Shown here: positions 1-5,486 of the stretch, piece by piece
How the letters are laid out: each line of letters begins with the position of its first letter
Numbering within the stretch: the first letter of the stretch is position 1
NCBI GenBank assembly: GCA_025453375.1
Contig: JALOQT010000031.1
Coordinates: 1 to 8,227 of the forward strand
Reading direction: 5' to 3'
From: Phycisphaerales bacterium
GTDB taxonomy: Bacteria; Planctomycetota; Phycisphaerae; Phycisphaerales; UBA1924
Length of the DNA: 8,227 bases
Translations under genes and position numbers: made by a program
The notes under the pieces: model-generated
Told to the model about the DNA's origin: nothing
The model's database searches: none
The model's input: only the letters and a program-made list of their open reading frames with translations

Positions 1-348
1 CGCGGACTGACCATTCTGCCTGATCAGACGGCACTGCTCGTGGAGTTTGGCGCCAATCGCGTCACGCATCTCGATCTGCAACCGATGCTCATTGACCCGC
101 CCGGCGTTGATGCGTCAGTCGTACAGCCCGCGACGATCGTGGCCCGCTGGGGCCAGCCGGGCCACGGCGTGGGCGAACTGGCCGAGCCATGGGCCATCGC
201 GGTGCTGGCAGGCAACAAGGTGCGTCAGGGCTTCATCGCTGATGCGATGAACCACCGGCTGGTGCGGATGGATGTGCCTTCGCCGCTGCGCCGGCCACGG
301 CTCACTGATGCACGTTCAACTTCGACGGAGAAAGGCGGTGCTCGATGA
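1..348 (+). CDS. NHL-repeat (beta-propeller) protein, C-terminal fragment
   Basis: The reading frame is open from the first base of the window, so the start lies upstream and only about 115 C-terminal residues are visible. Two NHL-like blade ends can be seen: LLVEFGANRVTHLDL near the start, then a glycine-rich approach (WGQPGHGVGELAEPWAIAV) leading to the classic blade motif FIADAMNHRLVRMDV. That motif corresponds to the family's 'YVADs.NHRIqkfd' pattern. NHL repeats fold into beta-propellers that bind proteins or ligands and are often extracytoplasmic in bacteria. The last 20 or so residues are basic and low in structure. The TGA stop at 346-348 overlaps the ATG of the next gene (ATGA), so the two are probably translated together. 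The repeat class is fairly clear, but the specific function is unknown. Confidence 0.8.
   Translation, partial: RGLTILPDQTALLVEFGANRVTHLDLQPMLIDPPGVDASVVQPATIVARWGQPGHGVGELAEPWAIAVLAGNKVRQGFIADAMNHRLVRMDVPSPLRRPRLTDARSTSTEKGGAR
327..335 (+). promoter_or_regulatory. Ribosome binding site for the VWA/GATase-like gene
   Basis: The purine stretch GGAGAAAGG ends 9 nt before the ATG at 345. It lies inside the end of the NHL gene. This supports position 345 as the start rather than the in-frame ATG at 390, which has no good Shine-Dalgarno sequence in front of it. Confidence 0.6.
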
Positions 349-3300
349 TCAGCAGTTCCATCGCACTGCACAGCGCCCTGAGCCTGGCGATGCTGGAGTT
401 CAACCGGCCCGTGTGGTGGCTGGTGATGATTCCGCTGGGCGTGGCGATTATCTGGATCGGGCGAAAGAGCCTCAGCGGGCTATCGAGCCGCACGCGCAAG
501 TTTGCCCTCGTGGCCCGGCTGATTGTCGCGGCCCTGTTGATCGGCGCGCTGGCCGAGCCGCAGTGGCGGCGTCAGAGCAAGGACGTCGCCGTGACGCTGC
601 TGGTCGATGCCAGCCGCAGCGCGCCGGATGATCTGCTCAAGCAGACGCGGACGTTTCTGGTCGAAGCGGCCAAGGGTGCCAAGCCCGATGACATGATCGG
701 GTTTGTGACCGTCGCGCGCAACGCCGGGATTCAGGCGATTCCGCGGAAGATCGTCGAGACCAGCGCCGAGCTTGACGCGAAGAACGCCGTGAACCCCGAT
801 GCGACGGACCTGGCCGCGGGCGTCCGCGCGGCGATGAGCATCATGCCGCCCAACGCGGCCAATCGCCTGCTGCTGATCAGCGATGGCAACGAGACGATGG
901 GCGACCTGATGGACGCAGCCCGCGCCGCCGAGGCAGCCAAGGTGCCGATCGATGTCGTGCCTGTGCGCTACGCCATCGAGCGTGAGGTGATCGTCGATCG
1001 CCTGCTCTCCCCCGCCACGGCGCGGCCGGGCGAGATCGCCAACCTCCGCGTCGTCCTGACGGCCACGCGCCCGACTGATGGGCAACTGACGGTGCTGATC
1101 AACGACCAGCCCGTGGACCTTGACCCGCAGGGGCCGGGCTTCTCTTCGCCCGTCACGCTCGTAGCCGGCACCAACGTGCAGACGGTGCCCGTCCGCCTGC
1201 CGGATCGCGGGCCGGTGAAGTTCAGCGCGGTCTTTGAGCCGACGCGGGCTGGCGCGGGTGGGGGCGACACACTCACCGAGAACAACCGGGCTGATTCGGT
1301 GACGTTCATCAGCGGCGGCGCTCGCGTGCTGGTGATTCGCAACAGCCAGGAGACGGCCGAGGCGCAGGCCGGGCCGCTGATTCGCGCGATCAACGCCAGC
1401 GTGGGCAGTGGCGGGCGGACGGTCGATGTCCGCACGGCGCGCGATGCGTGGGCGAGCGTGGCCGAACTGGCCAGTTATGACTGCGTGGTGCTCGTCAACG
1501 CCGCGGCCTTTGAGTTCACCGAAGCGCAGCAGCAGGAGCTGCGGTCGTACATCCACGATCTTGGCGGCGGGCTGGTGATGACCGGTGGCGATCAGGCCTT
1601 TGGCGCTGGCGGGTGGATCGGCAGCACGCTGGCTGATGCGCTGCCGATCAAGCTTGATCCGCCGCAGAAGCGCCAGATGCCGCGCGGGGCGCTGGGGCTG
1701 ATCATGCACTCCTGCGAGATGCCCGAGGGCAACTTCTGGGGCCGGCGCACGGCTGAGGCGGCGATCAACTCCCTGCAGGCGCAGGACTATGCCGGCGTGA
1801 TTGAATACAACTGGCAGGGGCGCGATCCGTGGGTGTTTCCGATGGCGATCGTGGGGGATAAGTCCGCCGCGCTGCGCTCACTGGGTGGCCTGACCTTCGG
1901 CGATGCGCCGGAGTTTGAGAGCCTGATGAGCGCGACGATCACCGCGCTGGAGGGCGTGCAGGCCGGGCAGAAGCATGCGATCATCATCAGCGATGGCGAC
2001 CCGACCCCACCGACGGACCGAACGCTGCAGCGATTCGTCAACGCGAAGGTGTCGGTCTCGACGGTACTGGTCTTCCCGCACAACGCGTTTGCCAACTCGA
2101 CTGAATCGCGAACGATGCAGCGCGTCGCCCGGGCGACCGGCGGCAACTACTACGAGATCACCAACAACACGGGCAACCTCAACAGCCTGCCTGAGATCTT
2201 CATCAAAGAGGCGCAGACGGTCAAGCGGTCGCTGATCTGGGAGGGTGATCCGACGCGGCCGCAGATCGTGACGATGACCGAAGGCCTGCGGGGAATCTCG
2301 CAGGTGCCTTCGGTGACGGGGTACGTCGTTGCGGCTGATCGCGAGGGGCTGAGCCAGATTGTGCTGCGCGGGCCGGAGAATGATCCGATCCTGGCACAGT
2401 GGCAGCATGGGCTGGGGCGCGTCGTCACGTTTACGAGTGATGCGGCGCCAAAGTGGGGCACGGCGTGGCTGAACTGGGATCAGTTCCGCCAGTTCTGGGA
2501 TCAGCACCTCAAGTGGGCGATGCGCCCGGCGACGAACCCGAACATCCGCGTCGTGACCGTCGACCAGGGTGATCGCACGCAGGTGATCGTCGAAGCGGTG
2601 GACAATGACGGCGCTCGGCTGAACTTCTTGCGGTGGACCAATCGCGTGGTGACGCCCGGCAATGAGGCTCGGGCGTTTGACCTTGTGCAGACCGGACCGG
2701 GGCGGTATGAGGCGACGATCGACTCGGCCTCGTCGGGCGTGTACACGCTGAACATGAGCTGGCAGGACCCGGCCAGTGGGGCCAGCGGTGGGGCCAGCGG
2801 GACGGCGGGCGGGAGTGGCGCGCCGGCGAATCGCGGCTCTGTGCAGGCGGCGGTGACTCGGCCGTTCGCCGATGAGTTCCGCGCGCTGCGTGACAACGCG
2901 GCGCTGCTGGAGCAAGTGGCCCAGCGGACGGGCGGGCGCGTGCTGGACTTTACCAGCACTGACCCATCTCGCGGGCCGGCGGCGATGTGGAGCCGTGAGG
3001 GCTTAACGATTCCTGTGAGCCTGCGGCCGATCTGGCTGGCGGCGGCGCTGATCGGGCTTGGGCTGTTCCTGGCGGATGTAGCGCTGCGGCGCGTGCGGAT
3101 CGACCCGAGGGCGATTGGGCGGAAGATCGGGGCGTTGTTTGGTGCGAGCAAGTCCGCCGCGACGACGCAGATGGAGAGCCTGGCGCAGGCACGGGAGAAG
3201 GCTCGCCAGCGGCTGGCGGAGCGGCGTGCTGCAATCCCCGGAGCACCTGGTGGTGGCGCGGGCAGCGGCAATGGCATCGAGCGCACGGCGCTCGCCCCCC

Positions 3301-3542
3301 CCGGATTGGACCCAGCAACAGCCGCGAGCATGGCGTCACGCAAGTTTGTCGCCAGTGCGGCGGAACTGGCCGAGGGGGCCAAAGCCGTCGAAGCCGCGAC
3401 ACGCGGCGGGGCAACGGGCAGCGGCGCGGCGCCGGTCGTCACGCGCTCACAAGGCACGAAGGATGGCGGCGGCGAAGGCGAGAGCGGCATGAGCCGCCTG
3501 ATGAAGGCCAAAAAGCGAGCACAAGATGAACTGAAGGAATGA
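345..3542 (+). CDS. Large VWA / glutamine-amidotransferase-like membrane protein
   Basis: This 1065-residue protein has three predicted membrane segments: about 23-39, 54-70 and 895-914. The first two form a hairpin around a basic loop, as in BatA-type proteins. A VWA domain follows at about 82-210, with an intact MIDAS motif DASRS (88-92) and a second acidic site in LLISDGNE (176-183). A beta-rich region (about 215-320) leads to a glutamine-amidotransferase-like fold (about 325-440; GGGLVMTGGDQAFGAGGW at 407-424) with no visible catalytic Cys/His. A second VWA-like domain (about 447-625) is nested in it. Its MIDAS position reads HSCEMPEGN, although ISDGD (548-552) remains. The outer fold seems to resume at 655-727 (GRVVTFTSDAAPKWG). 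A Gly/Ser/Ala hinge (809-830), the last membrane segment and a basic, partly helical tail (915-1065) finish the protein. By the positive-inside pattern, residues 71-894 would lie outside the cytoplasmic membrane and the tail inside. It starts within the stop of the NHL gene. The role is probably structural or regulatory with MoxR; the substrate is unknown. Confidence 0.88.
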   Translation: MISSSIALHSALSLAMLEFNRPVWWLVMIPLGVAIIWIGRKSLSGLSSRTRKFALVARLIVAALLIGALAEPQWRRQSKDVAVTLLVDASRSAPDDLLKQTRTFLVEAAKGAKPDDMIGFVTVARNAGIQAIPRKIVETSAELDAKNAVNPDATDLAAGVRAAMSIMPPNAANRLLLISDGNETMGDLMDAARAAEAAKVPIDVVPVRYAIEREVIVDRLLSPATARPGEIANLRVVLTATRPTDGQLTVLINDQPVDLDPQGPGFSSPVTLVAGTNVQTVPVRLPDRGPVKFSAVFEPTRAGAGGGDTLTENNRADSVTFISGGARVLVIRNSQETAEAQAGPLIRAINASVGSGGRTVDVRTARDAWASVAELASYDCVVLVNAAAFEFTEAQQQELRSYIHDLGGGLVMTGGDQAFGAGGWIGSTLADALPIKLDPPQKRQMPRGALGLIMHSCEMPEGNFWGRRTAEAAINSLQAQDYAGVIEYNWQGRDPWVFPMAIVGDKSAALRSLGGLTFGDAPEFESLMSATITALEGVQAGQKHAIIISDGDPTPPTDRTLQRFVNAKVSVSTVLVFPHNAFANSTESRTMQRVARATGGNYYEITNNTGNLNSLPEIFIKEAQTVKRSLIWEGDPTRPQIVTMTEGLRGISQVPSVTGYVVAADREGLSQIVLRGPENDPILAQWQHGLGRVVTFTSDAAPKWGTAWLNWDQFRQFWDQHLKWAMRPATNPNIRVVTVDQGDRTQVIVEAVDNDGARLNFLRWTNRVVTPGNEARAFDLVQTGPGRYEATIDSASSGVYTLNMSWQDPASGASGGASGTAGGSGAPANRGSVQAAVTRPFADEFRALRDNAALLEQVAQRTGGRVLDFTSTDPSRGPAAMWSREGLTIPVSLRPIWLAAALIGLGLFLADVALRRVRIDPRAIGRKIGALFGASKSAATTQMESLAQAREKARQRLAERRAAIPGAPGGGAGSGNGIERTALAPPGLDPATAASMASRKFVASAAELAEGAKAVEAATRGGATGSGAAPVVTRSQGTKDGGGEGESGMSRLMKAKKRAQDELKE
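2771..2800 (+). repeat. Short in-frame repeats in the Gly/Ser hinge codons
   Basis: Three copies of GGCCAGYGG lie at 2771-2779, 2780-2788 and 2792-2800. They encode part of the SGASGGASG linker between the main extracytoplasmic region and the C-terminal part of the large VWA protein. This looks like a slippage-prone linker with no role beyond flexibility. Confidence 0.5.
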
Positions 3543-3569
3543 CTCTTGATGCTGAAGAAGAGGGTTCAC

Positions 3570-3592
3570 CACAGAGACACAGAGATGGGGAG
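3570..3592 (+). repeat. Solo, diverged copy of the nuclease-cassette terminal repeat
   Basis: This segment begins CACAGAGACACAGAG and ends GGGGAG. Aligned without gaps to 4847-4869, the inner part of the left terminal repeat of the cassette downstream, 17 of 23 bases agree and five of the six differences are transitions. Both have the same 8-bp internal period (purine-rich RGAG core). No matching inverted partner and no nuclease remnant is visible between here and moxR, so it is either a lone end, a decayed element, or an independent member of a dispersed intergenic repeat family. Confidence 0.55.
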
Positions 3593-3626
3593 AAGAGCAG
3601 GCTGTGAGTGGTGATTTGGTTTCGTT

Positions 3627-3699
3627 GAGTTGGTGGGATGCGTTGGCGGGATGCGTTAGTGAGATGAGTTGGTGAGATGAGTTGGTGAGATGCGTTGGA
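3627..3699 (+). repeat. 13-bp tandem repeat, about 5.5 units
   Basis: Five full units of consensus GMGTTGGTGRGAT lie at 3627-3639, 3640-3652, 3653-3665, 3666-3678 and 3679-3691. A partial sixth unit (GCGTTGGA) follows from 3692. Units four and five are identical; the others differ at one to four positions. A weaker match (8 of 13) precedes at 3613-3625. The array is intergenic, between the large VWA gene and moxR. It is not coding on either strand as far as can be judged. It could be a copy-number-variable tract or a set of protein-binding sites. Confidence 0.85.
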
Positions 3700-3719
3700 G
3701 CTGGACGTGAGAGACGACT

Positions 3720-3738
3720 CCCCTCTCGGAGAGAGGGG
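3720..3738 (+). repeat. Palindrome (8-bp stem, 3-nt loop) upstream of moxR
   Basis: CCCCTCTC (3720-3727) and GAGAGGGG (3731-3738) are perfect reverse complements around a GGA loop. It could fold as a hairpin in the RNA and act as a weak terminator or processing site after the large VWA gene, but no T-run follows on either strand. It also resembles the short CCTCTC/GAGAGG palindromes found dispersed between genes in many bacterial genomes. The role is undecided. Confidence 0.5.
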
Positions 3739-3776
3739 GTACCTGGGCGACGGCAGAGGATGTGGGCAGCAGATTG

Positions 3777-3785
3777 AAAGGAAGG
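3777..3785 (+). promoter_or_regulatory. Ribosome binding site of moxR
   Basis: AAAGGAAGG lies 7 nt upstream of the ATG at 3793, a strong Shine-Dalgarno match at good spacing. It fixes the moxR start. No convincing -35/-10 promoter could be identified in 3543-3776, though the 250-bp gap makes a promoter here plausible. Confidence 0.7.
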
Positions 3786-3792
3786 TTGAGGT

Positions 3793-4812
3793 ATGTCTGA
3801 GATCAACACGCCGGCGGAGGTCAAGGCGCGGTGCGAGGAGTTTCGGCGGACGTTTGCCGCGCTGAAGGCGGAGGTGGGGAAGGTGATCGTCGGGCAGGAG
3901 GAGACGGTCGAGGGCGTGCTGATCGCGCTGTTTGCCGGGGGCAATGTGCTGCTGGAAGGCGTGCCTGGGCTGGGCAAGACGCTGCTGGTGCGGACGCTGG
4001 CGGACGCGCTGAGCCTGCCGTTCAGCCGGATTCAGTTCACGCCGGACCTGATGCCGGCGGACGTGATCGGGACGAACATCGTCAGCGAGGATGCGCAGAC
4101 CGGGCGGCGGTCGTTCCAGTTCCAGCGCGGGCCGATCTTCGCCCAGCTGGTGCTGGCTGACGAAATCAACCGCGCCACGCCCAAGACGCAAAGCGCGCTG
4201 CTGGAGGCGATGCAGGAGCGCAGCGTGACGGTCGCGGGCACGAGCTACAAGCTTGAGCAGCCGTTCCTGGTGCTGGCGACGCAGAACCCCATCGAGCAGG
4301 AGGGCACGTATCCGCTGCCTGAAGCGCAATTGGACCGGTTCCTGCTCAAGCTCGTCGTCGGGTATTCGCAACTGAGCGAACTGATGACGATCCTGGATCG
4401 CACGACCAGCAGCGCGGCGGTCTCGGTCAATCGGATTCTCGATGGCGCGTCGATTGTGGCGGGGCAGAAACTGGTGCGCGAGGCGGTGGTGGCCCCGCAC
4501 GTGCAGCAGTATGCGGCGCGGCTGGTGCTGGCGACGCACCCGGGCGGGCAGTTTGCGCCGGAGATCACGGGTAAGTACATCCGGTGCGGGTCATCGCCGC
4601 GCGGGGCGCAGGGCCTGGTGCTGGGGGCCAAGGTGCGAGCGCTGATCGACGGACGCTTCCACGTGGCGCTGGCGGACGTGCAGAAGATGGCCCTGCCGGT
4701 GCTGCGGCATCGGATTTTGCTGAACTTCGAAGCAGAGGCGGACCGCGTCGAGGCGGAGACGATTGTCAAGAAGATCATCGAAAGCACGCCGACGGAGCCG
4801 GTGCGGGTGTGA
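3793..4812 (+). CDS. MoxR-family AAA+ ATPase
   Basis: This is a 339-residue AAA+ ATPase of the MoxR family, at the usual length of about 330. Walker A is GVPGLGKT (56-63), Walker B is LVLADEIN (119-126), and the sensor-1 region ATQNPIEQEGTYPLPEAQ runs from 162 to 179 and is followed by LDRF. The sensor-2 arginine is in GSSPRGAQ (266-273). The segments FTPDLMPADVIGT (82-94) and the post-Walker-B NRATPKTQSALLEAMQE (126-142) are hallmark MoxR stretches. MoxR ATPases are cytoplasmic and act with VWA partners, probably as ATP-driven chaperones that mature or activate a target complex. The canonical next gene encodes a DUF58 protein. Here it lies 674 nt further on because of the intervening nuclease cassette. 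All catalytic residues look intact. The family assignment is firm, but the client is unknown. Confidence 0.96.
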   Translation: MSEINTPAEVKARCEEFRRTFAALKAEVGKVIVGQEETVEGVLIALFAGGNVLLEGVPGLGKTLLVRTLADALSLPFSRIQFTPDLMPADVIGTNIVSEDAQTGRRSFQFQRGPIFAQLVLADEINRATPKTQSALLEAMQERSVTVAGTSYKLEQPFLVLATQNPIEQEGTYPLPEAQLDRFLLKLVVGYSQLSELMTILDRTTSSAAVSVNRILDGASIVAGQKLVREAVVAPHVQQYAARLVLATHPGGQFAPEITGKYIRCGSSPRGAQGLVLGAKVRALIDGRFHVALADVQKMALPVLRHRILLNFEAEADRVEAETIVKKIIESTPTEPVRV

Positions 4813-4843
4813 AGATGGGTTGAACTCGACGCATCGGAGCCTG

Positions 4844-4869
4844 TTGCACGGAGACGCGGAGGCGCGGAG
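4844..4869 (+). repeat. Left terminal inverted repeat (26 bp)
   Basis: It starts TTGCACGG and is built of 8-bp units CGGAGACG, CGGAGGCG and a partial CGGAG. It is the reverse complement of 5439-5464 with a single mismatch. Its inner end, GGAG at 4866-4869, lies 5 nt before the ATG at 4875 and so doubles as the Shine-Dalgarno sequence of the nuclease gene. Confidence 0.9.
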
Positions 4870-4874
4870 ACTTG

Positions 4875-5414
4875 ATGGTGACTGATGACATGATTCAGTT
4901 TGGCGGGCGGCGAGCCGGTGGCGAGGTGGCCTCGCTGTCTGCTGCGCAGCTTGATTTGAATCAGCGTGTCATCGGGTGCGGGATCGGGGTCCATCGCGAG
5001 CTTGGGCCGGGGCTTGCCGAGGCGCTGTATGAGGAGGCGATGGCCATCGAGCTTCGACGCGTCGGAATCGGCTTTGTGCGACAGGTCGAGGTGCCGGTGC
5101 GGTATCGAGGCGAGGTGATCGGCACGCATCGACTGGATCTGCTGGTTGACGATTCACTGATCGTCGAACTGAAAGCCGTCGAGGCGCTCGCGCTGGTACA
5201 TCGGGCGCAGGTGGCTTCGTATTTGAAGCTGACTGGCAAGCCGGTGGGTCTGCTGATGAACTTCAACGCGCCGGTGCTGAGCCACGCCGTGGAACGATTT
5301 GTGAATATGCAGGCGCCTCGAACGAGACCCAGTCGTGAACCGATGGCAAACAGGACACTCCACCATATCGGGAAACCCGATACACCAGACCACTCGCACA
5401 ATCCCACTGACTGA
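4875..5414 (+). CDS. GxxExxY-family PD-(D/E)xK nuclease-like protein
   Basis: This 179-residue protein belongs to the GxxExxY family (PDDEXK_3 fold). The name-giving motif GLAEALY is at 46-52, within VHRELGPGLAEALYEEA. The putative catalytic residues of the PD-(D/E)xK superfamily are in place: the helix Glu49, Asp88 (HRLDLLV), then Glu98 and Lys100 in IVELKAVE. A QxxxY motif (Q112, Y116; AQVASYLKLTG) and GLLMNFN (125-131) follow, all typical. The family core covers about residues 28-144. The N-terminal 27 residues and the C-terminal 35 (polar, rich in Pro, His and Thr) are extra. ATG 4875 was chosen for the GGAG 5 nt upstream; TTG 4872 and ATG 4890 are alternatives. A DNA or RNA cleavage activity is inferred from the fold only; the family's substrate is not established to my knowledge. 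It has no functional link to its moxR and DUF58 neighbours, which together with the flanking inverted repeats points to insertion. Confidence 0.88.
   Translation: MVTDDMIQFGGRRAGGEVASLSAAQLDLNQRVIGCGIGVHRELGPGLAEALYEEAMAIELRRVGIGFVRQVEVPVRYRGEVIGTHRLDLLVDDSLIVELKAVEALALVHRAQVASYLKLTGKPVGLLMNFNAPVLSHAVERFVNMQAPRTRPSREPMANRTLHHIGKPDTPDHSHNPTD
5366..5382 (+). repeat. Small hairpin in the nuclease C-terminal tail codons
   Basis: TATCGGG (5366-5372) and CCCGATA (5376-5382) are perfect reverse complements around an AAA loop. It falls in the codons for the non-conserved tail (HIGKPDTP) beyond the family core. It may be a structural part of the cassette rather than selected coding sequence, or a chance palindrome. 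Confidence 0.4.
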
Positions 5415-5438
5415 CGTTTCTCAACAGCACACTCCCTC

Positions 5439-5464
5439 CTCCGCGCCTCTGCGTCTCCGTGCAA
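5439..5464 (-). repeat. Right terminal inverted repeat (26 bp)
   Basis: This is the inverted partner of 4844-4869. It reads CTCCGCGCCTCTGCG and on to CCGTGCAA at its outer end. The single mismatch is the T at 5450, opposite the G at 4858. It lies 24 nt after the nuclease stop codon and ends 22 nt before the DUF58 start. Confidence 0.9.
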
Positions 5465-5486
5465 ACACCCCCCGGTAGCCCCTGCG

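Larger units (their letters stand above)
4844..5464 (+). mobile_element. Inverted-repeat-bounded GxxExxY nuclease cassette
   Basis: This 621-bp segment is delimited by 26-bp inverted repeats at 4844-4869 and 5439-5464, identical at 25 of 26 positions, and contains one gene. The repeat match stops abruptly at both outer and inner edges. The segment separates moxR from the DUF58 gene. Without it the two would be 53 nt apart (31 nt on the left and 22 nt on the right), a normal operon spacing. No obvious target-site duplication is seen immediately outside the repeats, and no transposase is encoded. It is best read as an inserted cassette whose mobility may depend on the encoded nuclease or on functions supplied elsewhere. 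An alternative is a pair of dispersed repeats that happen to flank the gene. Confidence 0.6.

Noticed and set aside
325..440. Catalytically active glutamine amidotransferase in the large VWA protein
   Set aside because: Coordinates are residues of that protein (about nt 1317-1664). The fold-type segment is present but no nucleophile-elbow Cys with a His/Glu pair is visible, so only a structural relationship is claimed.
480..1709. Long open frame on the minus strand (409 codons) inside the large VWA gene
   Set aside because: It is antisense to a strongly supported gene in GC-rich DNA. Its translation is Arg/His/Ala-rich with no recognisable domain.
2501..3511. Minus-strand open frame (336 codons) at the 3' part of the large VWA gene
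   Set aside because: It is Ala/Pro/Ser-rich, has no domain, and lies wholly antisense to the supported gene.
3627..3699. CRISPR array
   Set aside because: The units are 13 bp and directly abutting without spacers, so it is a simple tandem repeat.
3720..3738. Rho-independent terminator for the large VWA gene
   Set aside because: The hairpin is good but no T-run follows on either strand, and it lies 178 nt after the stop. It is kept only as a palindrome.
3543..3776. Sigma-70-like promoter for moxR
   Set aside because: TTGA-like hexamers exist but none has a convincing -10 box at proper spacing; the purine-rich repeats make chance matches likely.
3439..4539. Minus-strand open frame (366 codons) crossing the intergenic repeats and most of moxR
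   Set aside because: It is antisense to moxR. The intergenic part only reads through the tandem and dispersed repeats (LCLCGE-type and PHPLPSP-type strings), a common source of spurious frames.
4830..5480. Target-site duplication around the nuclease cassette
   Set aside because: The bases immediately outside the repeats (ending CCTG on the left, starting ACAC on the right) do not match, so no duplication can be claimed.
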